64,000 bases of DNA from Strongylocentrotus purpuratus (lineage: Eukaryota; Echinodermata; Echinoidea; Camarodonta; Strongylocentrotidae): contig NW_022145609.1 in NCBI RefSeq assembly GCF_000002235.5, positions 32,527,301 to 32,591,300 of the forward strand, read 5' to 3'. Numbering within the stretch: position 1 is the stretch's first letter; the number at the start of each line of letters is the position of its first letter. A program made the translations under genes and the position numbers. Shown in pieces: positions 50,173 to 62,270 of the stretch. The notes under the pieces were generated by a model. That model was given only the letters and a program-made list of their open reading frames with translations. It ran no database searches and was not told where the DNA came from.

Positions 50173-50570
50173 TTTTCATCAACATACTAATACTGTAAAT
50201 GTAACATGCATTCTTGCATAATGAACAGTACATTCACTTTCAGATCACGGTTTAGACCATAAAATTATGATTCATAAATGTCATGAAAATTATCAAAGTT
50301 ATACATTGAACCTCATTGTTTAATAATCAATGTTAATTTCAGTTTGTGATTTTAATAAACAGGTAGGCCTATGTTACACACTGTGGTTTCTAATCGGACA
50401 ATGCGAACTTCATCCATTATTAAAGGGATGTTCAAAGTGCCAACTAAGTTTATATTAAAAATGTATTTATTGAGAAACCATACCACATTAATGTATCGTT
50501 AATACATGAATTAATTCCAAGCTCTTCTTGTTTGTTAGAAACGTGAATCAGCCTACAACACATAGTAAAA

Positions 50571-50573
<3 letters not shown>

Positions 50574-50668
<95 letters not shown>

Positions 50669-50688
50669 GTTGGGGGGGGGGGGGGGGT
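50574..50688. repeat. (GA)n microsatellite with adjacent poly-G
   Basis: About 90 nt of GA interrupted by one taaa, then tttt and a G run at 50671-50687. Confidence 0.93.
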
Positions 50689-51119
50689 GATAAATCGAAG
50701 CATGTGAGAGTCGGAAGCTGCTTTATTCATAATTAATGAATTTCTTCCTAGCTCACTATACACTTTGATTGAACTTACGAGAGTGGAAAGGAAAGATTGA
50801 TACCTCTTCACAATCATCAACAAATAACCGACTAAAATTGACCAATTTTTAAAAACCTTTGGAATACTTTATTTCAAAGCCTGTATTAATAATTTTAGTG
50901 CGATGTCGCATTTTCGAAAAGGTTAAGCTACTTTAGTTACACAGTTATTCCGTTTGCAGTCAATTTGCACTGATTTATGATGTTTTGAACTTTGGGAGAA
51001 GAATGATTAATGACTCTCTTTTGTTTTTTGCGTCCAACAATCCATGCCGTAGATAACTTGCATGCAACTCACCTAGCTAGCCACTGTCTGGAAGGACACA
51101 TTACTATGCACACAAGCGG

Positions 51120-51290
51120 GTAGTATCTACGTCATCTGACGTCACAGGTGCCTCGAAAATCGTTCTCATCTGACTCCGAGAATAACATGGTTGCTATGGG
51201 AACGCTCGGAGGATGAAGATGAGGCAGTATTTGGAGATGTAATCGAGCCTACTGCCTCTCGTCTCGTTGAGCTAGGTGAGAAGATTGGAG
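51120..51290. promoter_or_regulatory. CpG-richer islet with CRE and X-box-like site
   Basis: A palindromic CRE tgacgtca lies at 51137-51144, and an X-box-like gttgctatgggaac follows about 50 nt downstream. Next comes a short Glu/Asp-rich open stretch ending at a plausible donor (gagctaggtgagaa). It looks like a promoter with a first exon, but no in-frame ATG supports coding and no gene could be followed. Confidence 0.3.
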
Positions 51291-51859
51291 ACAGAGGTTT
51301 GAAGAATAAAAGAAAACAAAGTTGTCATGTTATCGCTTTGCTGTTATTCAAATCAGACAATGGCTAAGTTTGATTCTTGAGCTTAATCGATGGATTATCT
51401 ATGTACCTCTAAATCCCAGACTGAATTTAAAATCCTTCCGGCACAGTTACAGAGCGAACCGTCTCGTTCAGTGCACGGCTTTAAATTTCATCAGTCTTTA
51501 AATCTGGATTCGTTAATTCAAGAATGACTGAGTGGATGAGACCTTAATAGTTAATCACTTTAGATCTATTAATCAGTCACCTCTTCCATTCTTTTCTTTC
51601 TTTTACTCTAAATCCCTTCAAAGACTGTTGTAATACATATTTTCACTAGGTTCGTAAAATGAGGTGTAGTTGCGTTGTTTATCATTTATTTCTCTTGAAC
51701 CTGTGACGATGTGCTGGAGCTTTGCCAAAATGAAACCGGACAACAACTCGTCTCTTTCTTTCTCTCGTTCACTCTCTTGTTTTCCAGTCGATTTTTATAT
51801 CTAATTACCCGTATCTGATATACAGCATAGAATGTCTGTCACTATACCATTTCCCTTAA

Positions 51860-52398
51860 AGGGGAAGTCCACCCTGAAATTAAGTCAGTTTTAATAGGAG
51901 TAGAAAAATGAGAGAAACAAGTCAGTGAAAGTTTGAGCAAATTCCGATTAAAAATAAGGAAGTTAGGATTTTTGAAGTTGTGATCAATCAAACACAAATT
52001 GGCAACTCTATGACGTATCATGCGAGCTCAACTTCCATTTGCTCATACTAAAAAAATCTAAATTTTTTATTTTCCCTCAAGAAAAATTTCAACCATACAT
52101 GCACCCTAAATATAATAATTGCAAATATGTTTCTATACTCCCCCTGCAAGGAACAAATATATATTCCGTCATCAATAACGAAGAAAACATGATTTTATGG
52201 AATATTATGCACAAAGCAAATGAAGGAGAGCTTGTATAATAAGTCACAGAGTTGCCAATTTGTATTTGATTGATCACAACTTCAATAATTCATAACTTTC
52301 TTATTTTCATTCAGAATTTGCTCAAACTTTCACTCACCTGATTTTCTTATTATTCTGCCTCTATCGAAACAAACTTATTTTGGGGGTGGACTTTCCCT
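51860..52398. mobile_element. TTAA-flanked palindromic MITE, family I (intact copy)
   Basis: The ends aggggaagtccaccc and gggtggactttccct are inverted repeats flanked by TTAA (51856-51859, 52399-52402). Inner parts of both arms also mirror each other: aaacaagtcagtgaaagtttgag against its inverse, and caaattggcaactc against gagttgccaatttg. Most of the 539 bp could therefore fold back. A degenerate, interrupted copy lies at 7518-8396. Confidence 0.85.
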
Positions 52399-52507
52399 TT
52401 AAAGTCTTCTTTTGTGATTGTTTAAAAAAAACAGCATTTGCCTCCTTTTTTAACATCTCTTTGATGCCTGTATCTACATCGCCCATCCCTCATGCCCCTC
52501 TACCTTC

Positions 52508-52510
52508 CTT

Positions 52511-52542
<32 letters not shown>

Positions 52543-52660
52543 CCCCCTCTCTCTCTCTCCCCCTCTCTCTCTCTCTCCCTCTCTCTCTCTATTTCTACCT
52601 CTACCTATCTCTCTCTTGCTATCTCCTTCCCCTCTCTCTTTCTCTCTCAGGCCTCCTTTT
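52508..52660. repeat. CT-rich microsatellite
   Basis: (CT)n blocks with C runs, at 52510-52590 and to 52650. Confidence 0.9.
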
Positions 52661-53364
52661 GTCAGTCTCTCTAGCTATCTCTAACTCTTATTATTTACTG
52701 ATCAACCTCTCTTTGACCTCTTCGTGCTATTTTCATATTAGGGCTAGTTTTTAATCTGCAGCGTATATGCAGTATTGTTCTTCCAAATATTTAAGAATTT
52801 ACTTCAAATTACTTCCCACCTTCCATATACCGAAGACCGGGCCCCAGGATCCCTTTTGTTCCAATCGATCAATCTATGAAATCGTGGCAATCCAACAAGC
52901 TTCCAAAAATACATCAACCCTGTTTGGCAAAATACCAAACAGGATGGGCCTTGAGGGCTTTCTACTATAGGGACGGTTTAAACATAGCGCGTTTGTGTTC
53001 ATTATTTTTTAGTAAACACTAAAAAAGTGCATCTAATTATGAGAAGAAAATATAAAAAAAACAGCAACAACAGCAGCAACAAACAAGTGAGTGCTATATT
53101 AGATGGGGACCCTACTGAAGTGAGTAAACCATTTTGAACATCTAAAAGATCTAACTTTCTGCATGTTTTGAAGAAAGCCCTAAAACTCCGTTCGACTTCT
53201 GTTCGTCGTATTTCTATATTTACATACGTGGCACTGGATCAGATTGATATTCATGTAATTCGAAGGATGGCCGGGACCCCCTAACCCCGCCCCTACATAC
53301 ACCCATCGTATGACAAAGAGAAAACAACTTTTAATGGAGAGGGTATAGAGAAAGAAATTGTAAG

Positions 53365-53405
53365 AATATTGGAGAGAGAGAGGGGGGTGAGAAAAGGAAA
53401 TTGTA

Positions 53406-53437
<32 letters not shown>

Positions 53438-53470
53438 GGGGAGGGGGGAGGGAAGAGAGAGAAAAAAAGG
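53365..53470. repeat. GA-rich microsatellite
   Basis: About 100 nt of G/A on the + strand (gagagaga with gggg runs), just before the G-rich minisatellite region. Confidence 0.88.
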
Positions 53471-53879
53471 GCGGGGTCAAAAACGAGAGAAGAGGACGAC
53501 ATGACTCTCCAAGATACCCCTCCCCTTCCCCTTCCCCGGTCCATGAACTAACGCCACTCTACGCCAATGTAAGAGAAAGCAATAACCCCTTTATAATTCG
53601 ATATTTACATCTTAGAATTTCCCATTACTTTTTTTTATAAATCAAAATATCGGCGATGGGAGAGCCTTTAATGGAGGACAATAATATAACAGAGAGTAGC
53701 GGCTTATACAACGGCTTATAAAATGCTATTGATCCGTCGGTGTCTGTGTGTGTGTGTGCATTTTAAAAACATGCCCTGGAAAAGTGGCGGCATTGCGGTG
53801 TTATCAAACCATCACGTGACAATGTTATACAGTAAGTGATAAAACCTGTTCTAGGATACCTACCCTCTGGACAATATAT

Positions 53880-54612
53880 CCTAGGGGGTAATTGTCCGGG
53901 GGGGGTATTTGTTCTAGTGGGTAGTTGTCTGGGGGTAGTTGTCCGGGGGTAGTACTGTTGTTCTGGAGGGTGGTTCCCTAAGGGGTAGTTGTCCTAGAGA
54001 GTGGTTATCCGAGGAGTGTTTATCCGGGGTTGGTTGTCCTGGGGGTAGTTGTCCTGGGGGTAGCTGTCCTAGTGGGTGGTTTTCCTAGGGGGTAGTTGTC
54101 TGGGGGTAGTTGTCTGGGGGTAGTTGTCCGGGGTGGTACTGTTGTTCTGGAGGGTGATTCCCTAAGGGGTAGTTGTCCTATAGAGAGTGGTTATCCTAGG
54201 AGTGGTTATTCGGGGTTGGTTGTCCTGGGGGTAGTTGTCCGGGGGGTAGATTTTCTGGAGGGTGGTTTTCATAGGGGGTAGTTGTCTTTGGGTATTTGTC
54301 CTGGGGATAGCTGTCCTAGAGGATGGTTGCCCTAGGGGGTAGTTATCCAAGGAGTGGTTATCCGGGTGGTAGTTGTCCGGGGGTAGTTGTCCTGGAGGGT
54401 GGTTTTCCTAGGGGATAGTTGTCCGGGGGCAGTTGTCCTGGAGGGTAGTTTTCCTAGGGGATAGTAATTGGCTGGGGGTAGTTGTCCGGGGGTAGTTGTC
54501 CGGGGGTAGTTGTCCTGGAGGGTGATTGCCCTAGGGGTAGTTGTCCTAGAGAGTGTTTATCCTAGGAGTGGTTATCCGGGGATGGTTGTCCAGGGGGTAG
54601 GTGTCCGGATAC
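53880..54612. repeat. G-rich minisatellite (ggggtagttgtcc)
   Basis: More than 30 units of about 15-22 nt built around ggtagttgtcc, with variants gtggttatcc, ggtggttttcc and tcctagagagtg. On a larger scale, a block of about 250 nt recurs (compare 53940-54060 with 54125-54240), so there is higher-order repetition. The Gly/Val-rich open frame is an artefact. Confidence 0.92.
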
Positions 54613-55401
54613 GGATAACACCACGTGGCAATAATTCTCAGTGTTTTAATAATACACAAACAAAGTCCGCTTTTAATTCTGTCTTTATATACGCATCGAA
54701 ACGAGTTCGAAAGTCTTCACTATGATGAACATTATTTTAAACCGGCATTTCCCTTGAGAAGAGAGCATTTTTTTAAAGCATGCTATTGGATGAAAATCTT
54801 TTGAGTACGTTATAATGCATGAATGTATTTTGGATTGAAATGTATTTTCTATTTCACGTGTTTGCATTTACTTGATGGGCATTTTTTATTTTTTTCAAAA
54901 TCGAGTTCTCTCTCTTTTTTCAAAAATCTAATGCATCGTTAACATTTCCTGAATAAATTCACAGTGATCATGCGAATGTTATAGTAATATGATATATTGA
55001 AAAGCAAGTTAGCCAACACCCTCCTAATGTTGCGAGAAGTAATTAACATTCAACCGTAAAATGGACGCACGTAAATGGAAATCTCTTCGGTGAAATCTAT
55101 CCTGCTATTTCTAGACTGCGTGGCGTAGGGTGTAAGCAGTAATTGTTGTAGGCTATATGCATGGGGGATGATTTATATCTTTATCCTCCCTCATCGTTTA
55201 CGTAGCATCCATAAATTAAAGTCAGAGTTAAGGGTTTGTTCATGAACAAAACGTTCTGTCGACTCGACATTTTCTGTTTACTTGATACATTTTAGTGAGT
55301 CTTAGGAATACAGTTCCTATATATTCATAGAAATGGGCTTTTTGAAATAAGGAATAGCAAGTCTTTGGGCCTAAATTTGAGTGCGTGGTATTTTCTAGGG
55401 A

Positions 55402-55761
55402 ATGTTTCGTCTTCCGTAGATGTGGACGTCTTAGATCATTACCGGTGCGCAGCCTTCGTCATGATTAAGCCTATTTGGAATCCTACTTTTAAGAGGAGAA
55501 TTGATGGTTTTGATGATGATGGTGGTAGTGATGATGATGGTGATGATGATAATGATAATGATGATGATTATGATGATAATGATAATGAATTTATATGATG
55601 ATGGTGAATTGTGATAATGATGGTGAATGGTGATGATGATGACAATAATGATGATAATGATGATAATGACGACGATGATGACTGAAGATGACAATTATTA
55701 TGGTAAATAAGACACGCATACAAGAAGAGAAATAAGACTTCAGACACCTTTAGGATGCGTG

Positions 55762-55818
<57 letters not shown>

Positions 55819-55970
55819 TGTGTTGTTGTTGTTGTGTGTTTTTTTTAAGGGGGAGGGAGGGGGGATGTTTCGTCTTCCGTAGATGTGGACGTCTTAGATC
55901 ATTACCGGTGTGTAGCCTTCGTCATGATTAAGCATATTTGGAGTCCTACATTTAAGAGGAGAATTAATGG
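55402..55970. repeat. 106-bp direct duplication embedded in GAT repeats
   Basis: Segments 55402-55507 and 55865-55970 both start atgtttcgtcttccgtagat and are about 94% alike by eye. Each is followed by a GAT-rich tract. Between them lie a GAT tract and an (AT)n run at 55766-55815. Confidence 0.88.
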
Positions 55971-56310
55971 TGATGTTGATGATGAAAATAATGATGATGT
56001 TGATGATGAAAATAATGATATGATGATATTGTTTATTGATGATGATGACGATAATGCTAAAATTGATGATGGTGAATTTTGATGATGATGACAATAATAA
56101 TAATAATGGTGATGATGTTGATGATAATTAGTGGTAATGATAATGATGATGATATAGATTGGAGATGATGATAATGGTGACAATAATGATGATGATGATG
56201 ATGATGATGGTGAATTGTGACGACGATGATGATGATGATGTTGATAATGATGATGATGATGGCGACTGTATTGATGATGATGATGGTGGTGATGATGATG
56301 ATTAATTACG
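55508..56310. repeat. Long (GAT)n-rich tract with (AT)n
   Basis: Three GAT/AAT-rich blocks (55508-55690, 55970-56090, 56091-56310) and an (AT)n run of about 50 nt. Asp-rich (+) and Ile/His/Ser-rich (-) open frames are artefacts. Confidence 0.92.
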
Positions 56311-56943
56311 ATGTTGATAATAAATAAGACACCCTTACAAGAACAGAAATAACCCGTTAACTGTTGTTTTCTCATCAACCTGGCTACATGCATTTACATA
56401 ACGTTTCCTGCTTTATACACGTCGTACGTCACTAACTTTTACAACTCGAGACAATGTAATTTTCTCCTGTTTTGGCACTGCAGCAGAACATGTGATGCAT
56501 TCCTCATTTTGGCTCTGTGCCAAGCACAGGTAATTCGATTCCACAGATGACGTATCTGTCTGAAACTGCCCTGGAAAATACAGGAGAACGTCTTCACAGA
56601 ATGCAGAATAGTGTTTATTACGAAGACTGTATACAATGCTGGACAGTGGATTACATTGTATCTTATAATGGTAGAAAATGGAAGTACACGTATATTACAA
56701 TGATAGAAAAGAGATATACATATATATATTACAATGTCAGTAAAGGGATATACATGTATATTACAATGGTAGAAAAGGGATATGTATATTTATCTTACAA
56801 TGAAATAAAAAGGTTTTACATGAACATGTATACGTTATATCTCTCGCATTCTCAACCAGCCAGCGGGAGAATTTTTTTGTAATCCTCTTTCAAATACATG
56901 CGTCATATTCAGATCTTTATCTTTTATTATATAACAATGTATA

Positions 56944-57240
56944 ATGTATACTGGTATTTCATGCATGTCATCGCCCCTCCCCCTTTATTTTAAAAGCATA
57001 TTATTTCTTGTGCGCCTGGTGCATTCAATTGTAAAGTCTTATTGGCTTTTATGGATGCACCCTTTTCCATTTGTACTGTTTATACATTTCATGTTCTCTT
57101 TATATTTTGAATGTTATTATGTCAATTTATATGCAATTTCGATATTGTTATCAGTTATGATATTCTATATCTTAACCTTTGTATATATTGTTAAGATGAT
57201 GGAAATAAATGTCAATTCAATTCAATTCAAATCAATTTAA
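56944..57240 (+). mobile_element. LINE 3' end with (ATTCA)n tail
   Basis: AT-rich sequence ends in ggaaataaatgtc followed by several attca units, the layout of a non-LTR element 3' UTR. The long open frame here has no recognisable domain and is probably fortuitous. Confidence 0.45.
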
Positions 57241-58146
57241 CATATTTACGCACACAGAAAACAGCTTTTGTCAAATTGTTTTCAAACTCTCACCTGCTCA
57301 GGAAAAAGATCAACCGTTCATTCAGTGCTACAGCGACATTTTCTCCATTTTTATGTAGTTTTATCATTTTATCATTTCATCATTTTATTTATATTTGTGT
57401 TTAGTTAGAACTTCAAAGATGTAGGTTTAGGGTTCGGGTTGCAATTATGACACGATAGTAACTACTTTTGAAAGATTTGGTTAAGAAAATGCATGGAAAC
57501 TTTTCTATAAGTATGGTGGTAAAATATTCATTATTAGCTATATCACAGTCATTTTTCTTTTCAAATTTGATTTTGCAAGTGGCGGTGTTTTATTCACCCC
57601 ATTTGTTGTGTACAAAATGAGGTCTAAAATTTCAGTCATTGAGAAAAAACCACAGACTCTTTTGATCTGAAATTTGCATATACTTTCATAAACTCAATTT
57701 CCTGCTAAATTTTGATTTTGAGAAAAGTTTTGATGGCTTGTAGATCCCTGGTAGGGGTTTAAACGAATGTTTAACTCATGCTTATTCTCATTTGACAAGG
57801 TTATGTATGTTGACCTATGTTTTATTTCAGATTCTACTAATTTTTCCGTGAGTTCATTCCCATCTAACTAGATCTCATTGAACTGTCTTGAATTCTAACA
57901 TTCACGGTCCTCGAAACCCATTTGTGCAAAGAAGGATATTACATTCATGAACAGATAATCGCGTCTCATTTAATCTGAACATCCAAGGGAGGTCTTTTAA
58001 TCGAGGTGGGTGGAGAAGAACACGTGATTCTGCTCGAGGAATGTGACATCGCCGCCTCAATCACATGCCTATACCTCGACGTTTATTAGATTGCCTGTCC
58101 CGTTCACATTGCCACCGACATTTTCACCTCATACTTGATTGTAATA

Positions 58147-58320
58147 AAGTCAAACCTGTCTCAGTGGCCATCCCTCTAGAGAGGCCACCTGTCTATAGTG
58201 GCCATGTATTTTGTCTCCCTTAGGAAGGAAAGATGTGTTGTAAAGCCTCTCTAGAAAGGCCACCTGTCCACAGTGGCCACTTTTTCCTTGGTTGACCTTA
58301 ATGGACAGGTTTTACTGTAT
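58147..58320. mobile_element. MITE with AGTCAAACCTGTC ends
   Basis: The left end agtcaaacctgtc is mirrored by the right end ggacaggttttact. The interior has two internal repeats of aggccacctgtc(t/c)a(t/c)agtggccac. It is related to the elements at 6260-6391 and 12139-12800. Confidence 0.65.
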
Positions 58321-58483
58321 TTCAACTCATAATACTGGAGTTCAGCGGCAGATCTAGGATTTTGGGGCAGAAGGTGCAACAGTCTGAACATTCCCTGCAT
58401 GACAAGCACGTCAGGAAGCCGTCAAAAAAAGTCCCCATGCAGTAACCCATCAAAAGACCTAAAGATTATGTTTCTCATCTATA

Positions 58484-58547
58484 CGAAGTGACGGTAATGA
58501 GGAAAATCACATACAATTTGACGATTTTCCTCACTGCCGTCACTTCG
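58484..58547. repeat. Hairpin, 25-bp arms
   Basis: cgaagtgacggtaatgagg and its downstream inverse (cctcactgccgtcacttcg) pair over 25 nt with two mismatches around a 14-nt loop. Confidence 0.8.
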
Positions 58548-58599
58548 TGAAAATAGGGACGAGATGGCTGTCTCTAATAATGTATTATTGGGTCTTATC

Positions 58600-58815
58600 A
58601 TTATACCCAGGGTAACCACGTCAGTATTAATACTGCTCTTCCTGTGGGCCCTGCAGTTATTTCCCTAGCATTACCTGGTACCCATGTACATTTGCAATGA
58701 TTGGAATTTGGCAACAGTGGAGTAAGGTCTTGCCAAAAGACGCTAATGCCGGGTTGGGGTTCGAACCCCCATCCCTTGGATTGAGGGTCAAGTGAATGAA
58801 CCACTATACGACGAT
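58600..58815 (-). mobile_element. SINE, minus orientation
   Basis: The reverse complement of a B box (ggttcgaacccc) is at about 58758-58769. The tacctggtacccat body word lies to the left, so the element reads right to left. It is a diverged member of the tRNA-headed SINE family. Confidence 0.65.
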
Positions 58816-59062
58816 ACATCCTATAAGGGGACCTAATTCGACAAGCAGTGGCGTAACTTCTCCAAGACGGGGGATATCTGGACTGGGCAAAAGTCAGCTC
58901 CAAAGGACCATGACAGAGACCCATTATTGTTTCTTCGTTGGGTCTTCAAATGGGATCGGGTCTCAATACAGGGTCGAGACCTAATCTGCGGCGCCCTATT
59001 CTGGATACACCACTGTTCAGGACTGTTTACCTGACGTAAATGGGACCCGAGACTAAGTTTAA

Positions 59063-59429
59063 AGGTAAAGACCAGTATTGGAAACGCCCCAATTTCAAAA
59101 AATGAAATGGAAGCTCTCATTACCAATCATGTGAAAGAATATGTTTTGACTAATACATGATGATAAAAAATTTGCCGGGAAACCGCCTACTAATTCATAT
59201 ATTTGGTAGATTTGTTTCTCTCATGGTCTGTGAGAGATATAGGGTAGTCCCATATACATCTTTCTGTGTATAGTGCTTGTAACTTTACGAAGAATGGGCC
59301 AAATTTCTTATCATTTTGATGATTCCAGAACCTTGCAGATGCTAGATGCTAGATGATCAACCTTTTTCTGATCGATTCCACAACGTTTCTTTCACAATGC
59401 AATCGCATGACCATAACTGGTCTTTACCT
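59063..59429 (+). mobile_element. TTAA-flanked MITE, family G, copy 2
   Basis: Flanked by TTAA at 59059-59062 and 59430-59433. It is nearly identical to the copy at 11740-12104 with only a few single-base differences, so both copies moved recently relative to the other repeats. Confidence 0.88.
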
Positions 59430-59618
59430 TTAACAGCAGTGAGGACACCCCTACCCAATATCCAATCTGATGAGCTATATCGACTTCTTTTGGGCGTGAT
59501 GCTCTATACGCCACTGTTAACTGAGGGAAATGGGTCCCTGGATTAATATCGCATCAATATACACCCTTTAGCCTATAATAGTAAACAACAAATAGAAACT
59601 AGTTTTTTTAATTCTTAG

Positions 59619-59640
59619 CTGGGGGGGGGGGGGGGGGGGT
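59619..59640. repeat. Poly-G run
   Basis: About 18-20 consecutive G residues. Confidence 0.9.
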
Positions 59641-60382
59641 CTTCAAACGGTTAAGAGGAGAAAGGAGCCGCTATCTGGTGCCGCCCGATTGGTGGATACG
59701 CCACGGAGATGGGACCAAGGACTTATTTCACAGCTGTGAAGACACCCCTTACCGATATACATCCATTACGAACTATGCATATGGGTCAAAATGAAACACG
59801 TAAGAAGGGGGCTTGGTTCACGTAATGCATTCCAGTACAAATACCTCCCTTAGATTCATGCATACAGTCATGCACGTATTCAGGTCGATCGCTTTTCAGC
59901 GATCAGGCGTTTTAGCAATCAGGCGTTAACGAAAGTGAATTGGTGGCCGTTTGAGTAAAACGCCGGACTTGGCAATCGTCCAGGGCAATTACAGTGCAGG
60001 TCATAGAACCAGTGTTGGAAGTATTCTTTGGGGGATGGGGAAAGTGCCCTTAAAAACAAAGAGCGAAAATATAGAGAGTTAATTGGAAGAATCAAAGGAA
60101 GAGGGGCAAGACAACCACTTCTTTATACAAGAAGCTAATTTTCCCCAATGAACAAGTTGTTATCAGTAATGTAAAGCAAAGACAGTATTTTCCTTTGTGA
60201 TTTTCAAAGAAATAAAGAGATCATGCTTTTACCCAGAAAAAAAAATGTAATGCACGAAAATTCATCTGAAGTAATATTGACTATCTCGAATTTTATTTTA
60301 CGATGGGCTAACAGCTTCACATCTAATTTAGATTACAGAAACTTCTCCCTCCAAATCCCAAACTCTTTCCTCTCCTCACTGG

Positions 60383-60432
60383 CTCTCTCTCTCTCTCTCT
60401 CTCTCTTTCGTCTGTCTGTCTGTCTGTCACTC
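60383..60432. repeat. (CT)n and (TCTG)n microsatellite
   Basis: About 24 nt of CT followed by several tctg units. Confidence 0.9.
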
Positions 60433-60795
60433 TCTCTTTCTAACTCTCATTCTCCCTTTTAATCGATTTAAATTATACATGTATCACGACATTCTAAACA
60501 GCCGCACCTGTATTCAACTTATATCTGGAGAGTGGACGTAAAGATGAAACAAAACTCAACGTCGGATCACCGGAAATCTGCGTACGGCTGTCTGCACCTG
60601 CTCTGTTCTGTGTTTTGAGTTGTGTGGTTTATTACAGAATGGCGTAGCAAGGATCCAGTGATTGAAGGGGGGTGGGGCACCAGAGTTGTAGGGGCGGCTC
60701 TGACCTCACTCGTTTCAAGGAATGCTGTCAAGGGAGGGATTGGCAGGGAAACATGATTTTAAAAAATATGTTTAACGATCCGTTTCATCCTCTCT

Positions 60796-61098
60796 GGGGG
60801 TGTTTCACAAAGACTAAGATCGACCTTAAGTTGGTCTTATATGGCAGGCCGTTCATGCCCCTAGTTCCTCTAACCTTTCCTGGCATTTCTTTATCAAGGG
60901 ACGTACGAATCGTGGTCACAAATCTACAGAATTTACCTTTTTAGATAGTTCATTATTGATATGGAGGACAAAAATATTATCTAAAGATATCATAATTTAG
61001 AGACCAATGGTGAGAGCAACCAGTGGCATGAATGGCCTGCTATAGTTAAGTCCAACTTAAAGTTGATCTTAGTCTTTGTGAAACACCCCCCCCCCCCC
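60796..61098. mobile_element. MITE with long inverted ends
   Basis: The left ggtgtttcacaaagactaag and the right cttagtctttgtgaaacacc are exact inverted repeats, extended inward (cgaccttaagttgg against ccaacttaaagttg). A second inner match (ggcaggccgttcatgcc, and ggcatgaatggcctgc inverted) shows that much of the 300 bp folds back. G and C runs lie at the outer edges. Confidence 0.8.
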
Positions 61099-61560
61099 AG
61101 GTTTTTTCTCTCCTATTTTTTCTTCCTTCGTTCGATGAGGGAGGCGTGCCTCCCTATTTCTATACGCCCCTACATATTACGGTACACCCCATCCCGTATG
61201 GGCCTCTGATACCGGAAAGCGGAAAACATTCTCAGACATCGCATCTATTACGCATTTAATACCCATTCCCCGTTGGAATGAAGATTACCGTACTTCATTT
61301 TGAATTCCTATCCTCATGGCCTCATTCCGCTTACCTTTTATTTAAGTTTCTTGCATACGTCTGATCATCAAGCTCCGTTGTCATCTCACCTTTCTCTCTG
61401 CATGCTTATCCTCTTATCATCTATATTCGTGTGTTTTGTTTTTGATTTTGTCTTTGTTTATTTATCTTTTACTTCTATTTTTTTGGTGTGTCTCTCTTTC
61501 TTGTTTTTTTCCTTATACTTCACTTCCTTGTTCTTTCCGATACATTTAGAAATATCGTGA

Positions 61561-61602
61561 TTATTTGCAATTCATGTATTATTATACATGAATTGCAAAT
61601 AA
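61561..61602. repeat. Perfect 19-bp palindrome arms, 4-nt loop
   Basis: ttatttgcaattcatgtat and its exact reverse complement are separated by tatt. It is a hairpin or cruciform former; no T-run follows that would suggest a terminator. Confidence 0.9.
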
Positions 61603-61889
61603 CCTAGTGTATAATACTACCGTGATGGTCATTATCATACTATGTAAACTATTGAGCCATGCAGAAATAGATAAATAAATAGGGATACCAAAAAAAAGAC
61701 ACCAAGGTATTGTAAAAGATGTTCAGATTCTACAGAGTATGTAACATTACCGTTACAAAAAATTATAAAAAACAAAACAAAAATGAAGATATACCTAAGA
61801 GAAGCAGATTGGTAACAAAATTTCCTCAAGTTTTCGAACCATCACTTACCTTCCCCACAATTTTACAGAGGTGACGGTCCCTTTTAATA
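61603..61889. other. No gene seen
   Basis: AT-rich sequence between the 19-bp palindrome and the GC-richer segment. Confidence 0.4.
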
Positions 61890-62270
61890 CGTTTAGTGAC
61901 TTTGTTATGTATATTTTTTTGGCGGATGAGGACAACATTTTTAGACAACTCCCCTCTCACCGCTCTCGAAAATTCCAAAAGTTTCTTGCCATGCCCTAGA
62001 AAATATCACACTTGCGCACCCAAGCCTACACACTCCCCGTGGGAAGCTGGCGTGTTTTGGCGGGGTCCTAGCGGCCCAGACACAACATTGTCTCCCTCTC
62101 TCATCGCCTCTCAGACCGCATTTATTATGCATCGCATCCAGTCGGCCACAGATGTGCCCCCAGCGAAGATTATGGAGGTGGCCAATCTACTGAAGTCTAT
62201 TTCGAGCGTTCTCGTATTAGTGTTTAACCAGAGTGACGTATATACACAATGCATGATGTAGATCCTGGGA
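61890..62270. other. GC-richer complex segment, nature unknown
   Basis: This stretch is non-repetitive and GC-richer than its neighbours, with a 121-codon open frame on + that has no recognisable domain. It contains two E2F-like words (tttttttggcgg and ttttggcgggg, about 62055-62065). It may be a conserved regulatory element, a promoter or an unrecognised exon. Confidence 0.25.

Noticed and set aside
53900..54725. Gly/Val-rich open frames
   Set aside because: Artefacts of the G-rich minisatellite.
55365..56393. Asp-rich and His/Ser-rich open frames
   Set aside because: Artefacts of GAT repeats, open in several frames on both strands.
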